64,000 nt of DNA from Temnothorax longispinosus (GCF_030848805.1 NC_092367.1:496001-560000), one strand, 5' to 3'. Counted from the stretch's first letter, positions 49,446 to 63,095 are shown. A program made the numbers and translations. Notes: generated by a model not told the origin, from the letters alone.

Positions 49446-51420
49446 CACACTATACGAGTGCGGCAGTTTCTCATTAGCGCGGCCGCTTTTTCTGCCAACG
49501 AATTATGAATCGTTTTTATTGCTTTTAAAATTGCTAATCAACCGCTCGGCCATCGGGGGCAGTCCCGGACTCGTTATGCCGCGGTGCCCCATCCTCCCTC
49601 CTCCCTCCCCCTCCCCCGACGCCCCATTTCCTCGCCGACACCTATATACGCCCATGCTGAATAGATATTCGACATTCCTTTATTTCTGCATTCGCCATGC
49701 AACACGCGCTCGTCGACCGAGCCGTTTAATATGGACGCGCTTGATTTATTAATCCTTGTTTGATTTAATATCCCATTCGAATTACTTCGGTTTAAACTGC
49801 CATTGATCGCTCTTACGAGATAAGGCGGCGTTCTTCGTTTCGCCTTCACGCGCGTGATCGTCTTCTCCAAGTATTGGTACGATAATCGGATAAGATCTAT
49901 GCACACACTCGCCGCACCCTCGGCACCTTTCGAAACGTCATTTTCCTTATTTCTCGAATCTGCGAAAGAAATCTCCGCGATTCCGCGAACTATTCCGTTG
50001 CGAGATCCTATGTGGAAGGCTTCATCGATCTCCCTCTCCCTCTCTCTCTCGTTTTCTTTTTCTCGTCGCGAGCGTTGCTGAAATGTCAGCTATAAATTTT
50101 CACAGGTGAATGCGTCACGAATGTTCCCTCGCTGTTTCGCCTGGTTAACATAAAACGGCGTTAGCCGATCGTTGCTGATCGGGATTGTCATATTCTGTTA
50201 TACGTTACCACGTACATTTACGCGAAAGAGAACACAGAAGTCTCTTCTGTACTTCTCATGTACGACAACGGCATTAATAGAGACGGCAATTACGAAACGT
50301 TCGATTTATCGTTGTTCGCCAGCGCGATTCTGCCGCAAGCCGCTGCTGCGAGCGGGAGAATTGAAAAATTTCTAATTATGTTGCCGCTGTGTGCGATACA
50401 CCGTTATGAATTTATACCGCGGTCATTATACCGTCGGTTGTGCGCTCGCCGACAGTGCCGTAGCGTGGCAAAACCCGTACGATGCGCTTCTTGCCTTGCC
50501 TCGAATGAAGTTCACGTTAGCGAGTTCCACGACGCAAACCGGACGTTATCCACTTGCATTAAGTAGCACTAAACGAGCGAAACAGTACTTGATTTGAAAT
50601 TAATAGTTGGCGGATATTATGATACGTACATAATACTTCTACTTCCAGCGCGTATAGCATTACTTGCTAGAAATACTTGAACTGAAGTGTTATGCGGCTA
50701 TTTGTTGACTATAAATTGTGGCATGTGTACAGCGGCTCTTTTAAGAGCGCAGGAAGAGGTTACCAAATCTGTACAACAGAACTTTATTTCAACTTTCTAT
50801 ATTAAACGAGAGCTGCGTAATATTATGCTAGGAGAAAAAAAACTTGACAATAAGAAGGTTAATAAATACGACAATCTACCGATCACTGTCGCCGTGCCGC
50901 GTTATTAAGTTTGAACGGAGATCGGCATGAAGATCATCGGGGGAATCATCGTGCTCGGACTCGGCCGACTGAGAAAGCGTATTCGCAAAGCGTTTTTTAC
51001 TGCCATAAGCTCGGCGAGCGGACCATTACGCCGGGCGGGGATCGGAGGTGTACGCCTTTTTTGTATCCAAATAATTTGCAATCTACCGCGTGGCACAGAA
51101 CATTATTACGAAACATTGTAATTAGCCCGCAACTCCCCGGGCTTTTTTCGATGGCGTATCTCCGAGAGACGATAGGTCTCGTCCCGACGATGCACGCGGG
51201 TGTGCCCCGGTGCCTTCACGTGGATCCGGATACCTTGGCGACTCTCTCCGCGAGCGAAAGAGAGAAAAAGAGAGAGGTGGTTGCCGGCGGAGGTTCGGAC
51301 GTGAGGTGATTGATCGGTTCCAATATAATGAGTGCCGATAATGACCGACACGGGACAAGGCCCGGCGCGAACGGAAAGCGATGGGTCCGTACGATAGGAG
51401 TCCAAGGAGAGAGGATGCAC

Positions 51421-51444
51421 TCGAGAGAGTCCTGACTCTCTCGA
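51421..51444. repeat. Perfect 11-bp hairpin between short direct repeats
   Basis: TCGAGAGAGTC and GACTCTCTCGA are separated by CT. GATGCACTC occurs on both sides of the hairpin. Confidence 0.5.
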
Positions 51445-52308
51445 ATCCGATGCACTCACACGCGCGTCGCCCGCGCGTCGTTGACGCCCCGACACGGCGG
51501 ATCTACGCACATGCGTGTCACACGCACGCGTGTCGGTGATTTGACGATTAGAAAGAAACTTCGACGGATAAAGGAAGAGAACTCTGCGCGCCTCCGAGTC
51601 CGATACTCTTCTTCTCTTTCGAATCGGGACAGCGCGTGTCGCCGCCGCTTCGGATCGGAATCGCTCGAGGGCTTCTCCCTCTTCGGCGCTTTTTCAGCCG
51701 TGAAGTGTTGCTCCGAGAGTAAATTAATATATTATCCGGTAGTTATCGGGACGGGATCTGTCTGAATGATGATGGATCTCTTTCTAACGGAGATATCTGC
51801 GGTATACCGCGCGATACCCTCATACCTGGTTCGTTAGAGAACGTGCATGTAGCTGTTTGATTGCGATAACGAGGTGTGATCGCATTATCCGAGTTTAAAC
51901 GACTTTCCGACTGCGTACTGTATTATTCATTCAGAAATGTTTGCCAAATATGTGGGTTTATTTAAGAATCTACACTTATACGCGCTAACGAAGCTGGAGC
52001 AGCGAAATAAATGGAGTTAACTCTCTTTCCCGGATGTGCATGTAATATCAGAAATCGTGAAATATTTGACTTTTGGCTTAACATCGCCCTCGGTCTTACC
52101 CCTCCCTTTTTTCCCTTCCTACCGCGTAGAGGTATTACCGAGGGTGTATCGCCCGTATCGCCACGGATCGAGCCCCGCTTTCTTTTGTCGGCAATCGGGC
52201 GCTTGCTACTCAAGAGAGATGACGTGTCAATTTGCTCTTCGTTCTCCCTCTTTACTCCCATCGCTTTCGGTGAATCTCCCCTCTCGGCGCCAATACACAG
52301 ACGGCGAG

Positions 52309-52311
<3 letters not shown>

Positions 52312-52358
<47 letters not shown>
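52312..52358. repeat. (GA)n microsatellite
   Basis: About 47 bp uninterrupted GA repeat, the longest pure run in the window. Confidence 0.97.
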
Positions 52359-52360
<2 letters not shown>

Positions 52361-52847
52361 CGGACGCGCGGAAAGAGAGCGAAAGAGAGGAAGCCGCGTT
52401 GAGTGGAAGCGGGACGGATCTATCTACCGGTTGTTATCTAGTGACGCGCCGGGGATTACGTTTGTACGATTCGCCGGCGTGGATGATGTTGTCGCCCATG
52501 GTGTCGGTGTTATCTCGACACGGGAGGGCACTTACCTGCCGATAACCGCGCCCCTCGCTCCTTCCTTCTCGCTCACATATACGCATGCATCTACTCGCCT
52601 CGTTGTTTTCTTCTCTCTCCTCCCCCTCCTCCCTCTTTTCCCGCGAAGGAGGACCTTCCGTCGCGCGTCTCTTTATCATTCCCTCTCGTTCTTTCGTTCC
52701 GCGGTATTCGCTCACCGCGAATTTCGCCTGGAACCCCTACCCCCCTCCGCCTCCACGAGCCCGTTCACCGCGCACTCGATTTTTACCTTTACCCTAATTT
52801 GTACGATGGCACGAGTGGAACCCGCGTGCATTCGTAATTAGCTCTCG

Positions 52848-52878
52848 CGACGCGACGCGACGATCCCGCGTCGCGTCG
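52848..52878. repeat. Perfect 11-bp GC hairpin
   Basis: CGACGCGACGC pairs with GCGTCGCGTCG around a 9-base loop. Confidence 0.5.
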
Positions 52879-55800
52879 TCTTATCCCCGGGGGTGTCTCG
52901 AAACGGAATCGTTATTAATTCGCATATACGTCGAGACGTTTCACTCAACGCGGTATATGTACGTTTCATTTAGCCTTTAGCATTATTTCAGTTCCCCCCG
53001 CGAATTTCTCTCTCTCTTCAAAAGCGGATTGTTTATTAGTACGTATGCAAAAATTAAGAGGCTTAATCGATAACTCGAAAGCGCTTCCCCGTATGTATTT
53101 ATCAGCTTCATTATTAAGTGCACTCTTCGCGCGCCGCGTAATATATTCACCGCAGAAATGCATCGCCTCATTCATTTTCATCCGATCTCCCGCACGACGT
53201 AATATTGCCCCCCTGTCTTAAGCCGATCGCTTTCCTGTATTCAGCGCGACTGGCCAGCCAAGTCCGAGCGAGATATCTCCGAGCGAAGTCTGAAAGAGGA
53301 CGAGAAGCGAAATTGACGAGAGCCGCGGAGAGGCAGACGAAGAGGGGAAAATAAAAATAGAAGGTCCCTAGCCGCGCACTAACACTCCTGGCGGGTAATG
53401 AGACGAGGAGAGTTTATCCCCCCGCCCCTTCCCCTCCTTCGCCGCTGCTGCAGCGCGGTGGATGCTGTTTATGCAAATGCAACCACGAATCACGTCCGGT
53501 AGCAATCGCTCCGGGAATTATGCCGGGATCGGCATGGAATGATTATTCCGTAGCGCTAAACTCATCTCACTTCGTGGGCCCCGGCAATTCGGGGCCCCGC
53601 CGACAGTCGCTGGCATTATCGGGGGCGCTCTCTACCCTTTTTAATTCAAATAGGCTGCGATGTGCACGCAACACCGGGCTCTCTACACGCATGACTCTCT
53701 TACCATGTTCGATCGTTGCTGGAATTTTTAGGTAACATTGAACTCTCTTCTCGGGAATCCTCAGGCACGCGCGTCCTTCCTCCGCCGGACAAGAAAGCAA
53801 TCTGTTCTTCCATATTTTTGTCTTTGATTCTTGAAATTGATTCTGGATTTGTTGCTCGATCTGTTTTGTTTTTGTCGTTTTTATCGTTTTTGCGTTCCCT
53901 CTTTCGTTTTACGCCTCGTTTCTCGCGCACACAAAACCGAGAACAGTCGGCGGCAATTAACGCCGTAATTGAAACCCTTTATACGAATTATAAAAAAAGA
54001 GGCGGCCCCCGAGCGCGTCCTTTCCGCGCGCGGGGGCCTCCGTAATTTCATCTGCAATCGTATCTCTGCATTTGCCTTATATTATCCCCAATTAAGGCCC
54101 CGCTCGACGTCCGCCCTGTGTACCATTACCAATTAAGGTTCCGGTCCTACCTCTCCCGGGGGAACGAAATATGTACGTAGATCGCAGCCGTGGATGGGTG
54201 TAGAAACGACAAAGGGTAGGCTTGACGGGAAGCTTTTCCGTGCGAAGCTGGCGGAGAAGAGGGACGGAGTTTACCGCAGCGCATGGTCGTGGCCCATTAG
54301 AGACTATCGGGAGTCCGGCGATCCGGGGCATAAACATGCTCGACACTTCGCCAGCTCGCGGTAATGCGTTCGTAACTCCTGGCAATATCCTGATGCCGTT
54401 CTCTGTCTCTATTCTCTATCTTTTTTACTCTATACCCCTTTTCCCTCGTCTACCTCATCAAGTTTGTTTTTTCTTATGAATTTTGATACAAGGTTATCTT
54501 TTTCACCATCTTTTCTCTTCGCAGCACGAAATTCGCAATTATCCAGTATATACACAGGATTTTTCAGAATATACTGTATATATTCTTCATCGGAAAGATG
54601 GTATAACTGTGTTATATTGCTAGAAATATTATTAGAGAAATTTCGAAGTTTTTTAAACGATCTAATTAGTCTTCATTTATTTGCTATGCATATTAAAGAA
54701 ATTTTGTTTTTTTTTGCGATGAGATTCGACAAAGGGCTAAGAATTGGATCGCGTTTTTGTAACTATAATGTTATTTATGAATAAAGTAGATATATAGCAA
54801 CACACTTCTTCTCCTAACAAGATACATCACCATCCTAGATATCACGATCTGTCGAGACGCGTTAGATTAATGTCACGAAGCATTAGCTCCACCTCGAGCG
54901 ACATATCGCTTGTCATAACGAATATCGAGAGAAATGGGCGTTCACTAATCACAAAGGAATTATCATCATTGAACTAATTTCTACAGTGTATCTCAACTTC
55001 AAAAACCACGCTGAACATTATCTCTAATGCCTCTAAAGTCAGGAGAAAAATAATAGATTATCACAAAATGTAAAACATATAAAATATAAAAAGTGCTTTT
55101 AGGGATCTTTCAGATGCTTTTCTTACTTTTCATGTTGTAAACGATTTTGTTTTATTGGCACTGAAGTATTCAATAAAAATAGAATTCCTTAACGCACGAA
55201 GTAATAGTGTCTTAAAATAGTAACATATTTAGATTAAGTAAATCAAAGGGAGATTAGTTAGCAATATTTTAGATTACAATTGCAAGTTTTAACATTAAGG
55301 AGATTATGAGATTCTCTTGCGCATGGTTTTTACTGAGGAAAATATCTCCGGTAAAAAAAAAGAAAAAAGATATCGAAGCGTGTCACAGCGCGATCGATCG
55401 TAGTATCGGTCACGGTGGACGAAATCGAAGAGGCGGCAATGTATAACGAGATTCGGGATACATTGAGATGTAAGATTTCCGGCCGGGGTTAATAGCGACA
55501 TTACTCATTTCGCTCGACGTCTCTGATACATAAATGGAGGCATCAATAACAGCCCGGGTGCGAGCGAGATAAAGAAAAATTCTTATGGCAAGGTTGGACG
55601 AGGGCGAGCGAGAGGAATCGAGCGCTCGTGAAATATATAAATCGGTCAATGCACCGGCCTTCAGCGATTCCCGACTTCGAGTAGAAACATTTTAGCGTTT
55701 AGAAGAATGCGGGATAATGCGCGAGATTAGGATTGAAATTCCAACGTGCGTTTGTTTTTACTCGTCCGCCTTTCTGCACATTACTTCCTCACGATCGAAG

Positions 55801-57940
55801 GATACTCGGTGGTATTGCGCAATTGAGAAGCCGCAAGATAAATGAGCACCGAAATAAGAATTTGGTTTCTCGTATCTATCGCAAATCACACTCAGCAGAA
55901 AAGAATTTCGACTTTATCTATCTTCTCGACAGATAAAAGCGCCTAAACGGCTCATTGATTAGTTTAAATGTGTGTGCGTATCACTGATCGATCAATGGAA
56001 CGTCCATAAATCCTCGATGATAAATTCGATGCTGAAATTGTTGATATTTTTAGGATATTGAAATTATTGCACACGCACTTTCGATATTTATTCCGTTCTT
56101 GCGATTAATTCAACGCGAATTTTAAATCATTGATATGAGGAAATACTGCGATATAAAGTGAAATTGTTGATTTTCGCAATCTTGCATCTTGAAATCGGAT
56201 CGTTAAGTCTGGAACGTCGATGACGGTGGATGTTGGTACATGCAATGGTGTTAAGTGGCACGGAGAAAGTAAAAAACGCGATGATCGGTGTACATATCCA
56301 CGACTCTGCAATTAAAAAATATTAAAGTTACGAGTGCCTACTCTTAAACTTTCGGCTGTGTACGTGAGCGCATGATAATTGCGATAACTTGTTAGTACAA
56401 CTGTTATCTTCGGATCCTCTCGAGGATTACGCTCAAATGCAACGATCGTACCTCGTAAACCCGAAAGAAATGGGGGTCGATATTGAAAGAAAGAGAGAGC
56501 GAAATAACGAACGGAAGAGAAAGGTTGAAACGGCGATATAACGGACGGAGAGATCGCGAATTAATTACTCATAAATCGCAATCAAATTATGGCGCGTATG
56601 CATCGGCGAGCACAGGGGAGAAGAGAAGGAACACGCGCGATCTCTCTCTGTCTCAAAAGATCGTCATTACGTCCAATCACCGATTCGACTCCGTTAATTT
56701 TGCATTTAATTACGCGAAAGCCCGCACGAGTTGTCTCTGTTCTTTGCTATCGGCTTATAAAACCCTCGCTCGTGTCTTAACCGCTAATTTTTTAATGTCC
56801 CGCGCGGATAAAGGCGCGCGCACGGCCGGAGATCCAAAGTGCGCTTTAAGTGCCCTCCTTAGGCTCGACGGGCGCTCTTCTTCTCGGTGATTAATGCCAT
56901 GGGAGTCAATAGACTCCCGTTTTTCATCGACTGCGCGTCTGTATGCGCGTTGCGGAGCTTACGACCGATTATGACGCATCTATTACGAAGAACCGCTTGT
57001 AAAAGTTCGCCGCGCTATATAACCCGAGCATTATGTATGATGCATTGCCTCTTGAATTTTTCCACGCGCTTAGATTTTTTTTTAGGAAGAAGTATTGCTG
57101 TAGCACGAAGAGTGATTCTCGCTTGCCAAGTGAAAATCGCGAGTGTTGTTTTGAGTGCTGCTCCGATCGACTTCCATGCCGCTCACGTACTTGTGTACAT
57201 GAGTGGTGCATCTCATCGTGTTTGAATATCCTTATGGAATAGCTTTCTATTTCCATATGCACGCGGAAAAAACGCGTTTCGTTGATGACAATAGACTAAC
57301 CACCTTGCTAAGAACGATCACGCGCAATTTAGTAACGACATATATTCACAAGAAAGCTCTATACTTTTTTTTTATTAATAACTACATACTTTACTTTCAT
57401 TGCATTAAGTTTTCATAATAAGTATTTAAGTCGCGGAGTCAAGATTTTTTTTTGTTATGGAAATGTTGAGTGTCAAGTGTCGCAAGTCGTAATTCTGTTT
57501 CCGCAACTGTCTCGTTTCTGGAATTGCGAGTGAAAAGGCACGAAGGGAACGAAAAGAAAAGAAGCAACGAGAGCTGCGCCGCGTTCCCGGCGTCTTCGCC
57601 GAGGTGTCGATGATCCCGGGACGCTACGTGTTAATTGGAAACGCATGAATCTAATCACTCTCGCGCCGGTGGAGTGCAGACGCGATATACAGGGGCGGAC
57701 GGGAAGAAACCATAAATTCAAATCGGACGCATTAGCGTGTCCGCGGTGTCGTTTTACTCAAGCTGGATGCGCATCGTCTGTCTACCTACGCAGGTCGCAG
57801 ACCACGCTCGAAATAAACAACGTCGATTTCAAATCGACGCTTGAATTAAAATACCCAGTATTTAAACTGTATTTAAAACTCGATGCTACAGAAATTTAGT
57901 TATTTAAGGGGCGTATTAATTAATATTAAACAAGTTGCAA

Positions 57941-58222
57941 ATGCGGTTTATTATTGCATATCGCAGATTAAATCTATATATGTGTGATAGATTCCTCGAT
58001 AGTATTCTAATTCCATTGGCGAATAATGTATACAAGTTGAGATTATCCAGAACGAGAGATCAAGATATCGAGGAGGAAACCGAACCGTTTAATCCTGAAT
58101 GTAAAAGTTATAGATTGAATCGAAGTCGCAAAGTTACGGTGACCGGAATGTCATTTGATATAAAATCGCCGATAGTGCTAGACCAGCTGGACGATAGCGA
58201 TCCTTGGTCCTCATATAAATGA
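57941..58222 (+). CDS. Hypothetical 93-residue ORF or terminal exon
   Basis: ATG at 57941 opens a frame to TGA at 58220-58222. Alternatively an acceptor at 57965 (TATTGCATATCGCAG) could start a terminal exon in the same frame. The product has a hydrophobic start, an acidic stretch (RDQDIEEETEPFNPE), a basic middle (SYRLNRSRKVTVTG) and an acidic end (DQLDDSDPWSSYK). Codon choice is mixed and the frame is not low-complexity, unlike most frames in the window. ATTAAA about 95 bases after the stop could serve for polyadenylation. No domain is recognised, and no upstream exon was identified. Confidence 0.4.
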   Translation: MRFIIAYRRLNLYMCDRFLDSILIPLANNVYKLRLSRTRDQDIEEETEPFNPECKSYRLNRSRKVTVTGMSFDIKSPIVLDQLDDSDPWSSYK

Positions 58223-59212
58223 ATCGGATCAGCCTGCTGCGGTTTCCGTTTTATTGGCGCAACATTGATTTAAATTGATGTGTAAATGTATATCACACAC
58301 TATAAGGCAAGTTTATTAAAAGAAACTCGCTGCAACAACGTTTCGCGCGTTTCCCGCGAAGCCATCTAAGTGTCCGGCGTGCTTCTGACTTCTCATGCGA
58401 CGAAGAAATCAAAGCCGCGCTTCTCCCGCGATACCGCTTCCTCGGAGGACACGCGCGGTGTGTTCCTCTCGTTCGCGCGTAAAATAAGCGCGGAACAGGT
58501 TCGGAACAGGAACGTGCGACCGCCCTGTCAATTTATGAACGCGCGGCGCAGCGCGGCGCGTCGCATCGCGTCGCGCGTGTTACCCCGCTCGGCTGCTGTC
58601 GGTATAATTACATTTGAATGCGCGGTTGGAATCCAAAAGCGCTATAAATCTAACAGTGTCCGCGACACCTCTCCGACCGCCGACTTCGTTACCGTGTATA
58701 CCTGCCGCAGAAGCGTAGATTTAATCATTCGCGGATATTTGCCATGGGCAAAGAAAAAAAGATGCTGTCGTCGTGTAGCGAGTAATGACCGACTAAAATG
58801 ATGTTAATCACTTTACGGACGGCGTTTAATCACCGAAGAATCCACGAAGCGCGTTTGTAATGCGGTTGTTTAAAACGTGGGAAAACTTGAAATACTCCGT
58901 TTTAAAAAAGATTGATGCTCACATGAATACGAAGTAATTTTAATTGAGGAAGAAAAGGACGGGATATCGGAATGAAATGTAATGTACTGTGGCATCTTCA
59001 TACAAGTCAAGATGTAAGATGTAGGCTCCGTATACTCGACGATTGGATCATAATGCGGAATATTTTGCTCGATGAATTTGTTATTTCGATATCGTGAAGA
59101 AATTCCTGCTGAGAAACAATCGTCACGCGCGATACTGCATCATTCTTGACAATGAGCGATGATTATTTCAACATGTAGTTATCGTATACACATATAAACT
59201 GCTTGTTGAACG

Positions 59213-59213
59213 A

Positions 59214-59250
<37 letters not shown>
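59213..59250. repeat. (GA)n microsatellite
   Basis: About 38 bp with one AAAG interruption. Confidence 0.96.
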
Positions 59251-59348
59251 CGCAACGTGATGCGGATCTCGAGTACCTCAGACATTACCGGTGAAAGGTG
59301 ACGTAGACAAGTATCTGGTAACGTAACAGTCCGATGTCTAACAATAGA

Positions 59349-59770
59349 TCGTTTCGCTCCATTAGACACGCTCGTACACAGAATTCGCAAGCGGGATTCC
59401 GGAGTGATATATCGAAATTAATCTCCAATGCGCCGCGTCGCGTTGCGTCGCACCGACTATCGATAGATTTCAACGCGTGAATAAGCGAGCATCCGTAATG
59501 AGACGGATAACGTTGCCGGTCGAATACTTTCGGAGAGCCTGTCCGGCTGAATAAATTAGTGGCGTCTCATTTTTGTTATCGCCGCGTTGTCGGATACCGC
59601 CGTGCCGTTCTCGCGGGACACATCGGTAGGTGAAAATAATAAGAAGAGAGGAAAGATCGGGACGAGAGAGAGAAAGACACACGTCCCACGTCTTGATTAA
59701 CTGCGCGCGGATACGAGTTACGTACTTGCCTCGCTGTGGCTGCAGCGAATAGGTCGTTTCGCTCCATTAG
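59349..59770. repeat. Pair of 17-bp direct repeats
   Basis: TCGTTTCGCTCCATTAG occurs at 59349-59365 and 59754-59770. On the minus strand both read as the peptide LMERND, but in different larger frames. The meaning is unknown. Confidence 0.4.
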
Positions 59771-60020
59771 TCGTAAAAGCGCGTGCGATCCTTCTATACC
59801 GTCGCCCATAATTAGATATTGTGCATTATTCTCTTGGTGGTGCGCGTATGTATGTACTTGCGTGCGCGGTGATACGAGTGTAGCGATTGTACGCGCAATA
59901 CGTAATCCGAGTACTTTCCCCTCTTTTTCTCTCTTTCTCTCGCACTTGTTATTAAAATGTTCTATTAGTTCGAGGTAATGATCCGATCGCACCTACCGAG
60001 TGAAAAATTGTCATTTTCAG

Positions 60021-60165
60021 AACGGAGACGGACGTTGAGATCGCGCGCGGTGCGGCACGCAAGTGCCACGGTTTCCCACCGCTAAACGCCAGTCACATTA
60101 ATCTACCGACGATCGTGGGTAGCAATCAGCAAAATCGCGCGGCGCTACGCGCAATTATGCCCTAA
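60021..60165 (+). CDS. Possible terminal coding exon, 47 residues
   Basis: The acceptor TTGTCATTTTCAG ends at 60020. Phase 1 gives an open frame to TAA at 60163-60165, starting TETDVEIARGAARKCHG and containing NASHINLPTIVGSNQQN. AATAAA occurs about 200 bases downstream (near 60366). The residues look like a real protein tail, but no upstream exon or family is identified. Confidence 0.22.
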
Positions 60166-62883
60166 TTGGGCGTCAGGAAATTAAGCGTGTTATTTAAATT
60201 GAGAGTGACGAAACATTACTGATGACAATTAAATCAATTAGGAATGCGTATTGTAAATTCGCTATACCTACCATTCTTCTAAAGGTTTCATGACGCTTAA
60301 TTCATTCGGGGGCATATTATTTTATTTGGAGGACTTATGTTCTCCCAGGCATTTCATTCTTGTTAATAAACGGGGACTCTGATTTACTAATTGCGTCTTG
60401 AGTAAAAAAAATTTCGGTGTTAAGAAATCGAGGACGGACGCATCTCCCGAGGATCGCTCTCCGCCGCGCCGTATAAACTTGCCCCGCATAATTGATTTCC
60501 GGGAAATAACCCGACGGCGAATCTCGTGCATTATTAACCGGAATCCGGACGGAACCGGCCGACGGACATCAAAGTCGGGCACCACTAATCAAGTCGCAAA
60601 CGGCGAAACCGTTCGCCTCCAGAAAAACGTCGTTCGTATACGCGAGTCGCGACGACTCGCATCACCGCTCTCGTGGCCGGGCCCCGGGTCGAGAAATGGG
60701 GGAGATCCCCCGTATAGAGGAGAAAGAACATCCCCGAGAGGGACGTGGATCACGGATCTCCCCGGACACCGGTGCGCGCCTCTTCAACAAATAGATCGTC
60801 CCGTTCCATTACGGCCGCGTCGTGTGCGGTGCGCGCTCACACTCGACCGCCCGCCGATAATTAGGCACGGTCCGCGTGAGACCGGCTGTGGTACGCGCGC
60901 GTGTAACGACATGCGATTCGATGATATAACTCACGCGCCTCGACCTCCGGTCCGACAGCGAGCCAGGATGGTGGTATAAAGTCGAGCGCGTAATCGCGTG
61001 TATAAGTCGGCGGCTCCGACTGGGCGCGCAGGAACTTGGGTCCCGCAAGATATTCCATCGCGAGAAGCGAATAGAAAATCGATTGCTTTGCAATTTCATA
61101 AAAAAACTTGATCTTCGACATGTGCGATGTCAGAAGAAATATACTCGCTAAACGGAACGACTTGGTGCCACTCGACTCGCGAGATTATCCCGTCGTTGGA
61201 GCCTAAATGTATCTTCGGCGTGTAGGCGCACCAGCTCTACGTGGGATGTTCGGAGGAAAACCGAGCCGGCTATATCGAGGCGTACCAAGCGCAAGGCGAG
61301 CGTTTTGCTCGACAAGGCGAGGGGGAGCACATCGTGGAAGCACAGTAGCGGCAGCCCCGGGCATCACCACGAAGGCCACCTCATTATTTATCGCGATATC
61401 AACCTATATTTCACATACATGTATAGAGGACAGGGAGAAAGGGAGAAGGAGGCAGAGGAAGTCGGAGAGAGCTAAAGAGAGCGAAGGAAAGACAGAGGAG
61501 ATAGCCGTTCCCTTCGTCCGTTTTCTTCCTCTTCGTTTCCCTTTCGCCACCTATATCCTTCCCCCTCCTTTCTTTCCCCGTTACGCACTTGCATCCGGCG
61601 AGACTCACACCTGTAGCTATGTAACTGTTACGGCACTATCTCACTGTGATCATGCGCAATTTTAACGTTCTTCGCTAAGCAGTTTGGTGAATATCTTTCG
61701 AAAAAAAAGTTCAGAGTTTGCGAAATTTAAATGCCGCAAACTAGGAATTCCTAGCCTTTTAATATGTCACATTAGTGCGAACATTAGTTTCGAAAGACAA
61801 AACTAATTACGATTTTGTGATATATGTTTGCAATTTTCTAAAATCTATTAATATTGCTAACATTGCTTATACATATTTATCAGCGATAATGCTTGTACTT
61901 TCTATATTGGGTGATGTTTCTCCCATATGCCATGTATCATGTAGACGCATACTTTTGTGACAAAAACCGAAAAACAATGAGGTAATATCGCACTCGCTAA
62001 TGCAACGTGCGCATTCTTTCCTATTGCGATTCAGTCTCGATGGTCTCAGCGACGTTTCTCGCTCTTTGCTCGTACTGCGGGCGCCACTCTCGTACGCTTT
62101 GCTTTTCGCCACTCGCCTAATTAACTTCGTCGATTGTCGGCGGATGGCAAGAAGCCGCCGGGTAGCGGATGGTTACGACTAGAACTAATCTCGCTCCGTA
62201 CGCTCCGGGCTCCGATGCGTCTCGACTGAAAAACTGGGTCTCGCGATAATTGAGAGGGTGCGCGATGGGAACGCGCTAATGAAAGAAAAAGCCGGATTGA
62301 CCGTCTCAAAATGGAAGGCACTTCGGTTCCCGTAATATGTATTTATCAGGACAAAGAGAAGCTTATGATGTAAGTTTTTCTCGAAAGCGAGGTGCGTTAT
62401 TCTCAAATATAAAAACAAATAAGACTCTCGGACTGATATCATTCGGTCGATCGCAACGTCTTGACGTCAGTGCGACGCATGATCGATCGACGTACACGTC
62501 TCTATCTGTTTTTCCTCTCTCGCGATGGTATTAAGAAATCAAGAGACACGATAGTGTCTCGCGCTAAGTATACGTATATCTTACGCGGGCTCGGAACGTG
62601 ATACACGGTGTCACACAAACTCTCGAGCTGCCACGGATGGGTTCCGATACGCGCGAGAACGGCGTTACAGAGTGAGAAACGGAACAGTAAACGAAAATAG
62701 TTACAGACCCCCCGCTGGACCTCGTGAAGGGATAAATTAGTTTTCTCTCTACTGTGCGCCTCTATGTCGCTTGTAAGTTTCGTAGATACAAAGATATCCT
62801 CGGCGATACCGTGTATCCGAAACGTTTCTAGATTGATATTATGAAATGATCTTGTCTGGGATTTTGGAGGCGAGCGACAAAAT

Positions 62884-62885
<2 letters not shown>

Positions 62886-62914
<29 letters not shown>
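62886..62914. repeat. (TA)n microsatellite
   Basis: About 29 bp of uninterrupted TA repeat. Confidence 0.95.
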
Positions 62915-62916
<2 letters not shown>

Positions 62917-63038
62917 TCTCTCCTGTCTAATCAAATCGACGCCATCGCTGCCCTAAGATCGATCACCATCTGAAATTTTAAAATGTTCCGCGTAAAAAAT
63001 GATAGCACACGATTCCTAGAATAATTAACCGCACTGAC

Positions 63039-63095
63039 AAGTCCGAAAATATATGTTTTGAATTCGTTGGAATTAATCGGAATAATTTCGGACTT
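63039..63095. repeat. 57-nt hairpin with 10-bp stem
   Basis: AAGTCCGAAA and TTTCGGACTT pair around an AT-rich loop. No gene is nearby except the minus-strand exon 740 bp away. Confidence 0.35.

Larger units (their letters stand above)
40744..57940. other. Unassigned region
   Basis: The longest open frame in the window (279 codons, minus strand 41116-41955) crosses a TA microsatellite and is treated as chance. The minus strand near 52532 has a perfect donor (CAG|GTAAGTG) without a credible coding exon. The stretch 44990-45370 is very CpG-rich and may be a promoter or an unmethylated region. The stretch 54470-55300 is AT-rich. Confidence 0.4.

Noticed and set aside
52434..52715. Minus-strand frame ending at a perfect donor (CAG|GTAAGTG)
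   Set aside because: The frame is a Glu/Arg translation of purine-rich DNA. It might be a 5' untranslated exon, but coding is not supported.
52011..52841. 276-codon plus-strand frame
   Set aside because: It crosses the longest GA repeat (Arg-Glu run) and pyrimidine tracts (Ser/Leu/Pro/Phe), so it is low-complexity translation.
52966..53181. 71-codon minus-strand frame starting MKMNEAMHFCGEY
   Set aside because: Composition is plausible, but no promoter, splice or family evidence separates it from chance.
60398..60979. 193-codon plus-strand frame
   Set aside because: Arg/Pro-rich with no domain and no start context; the DNA is CpG-rich on both strands.
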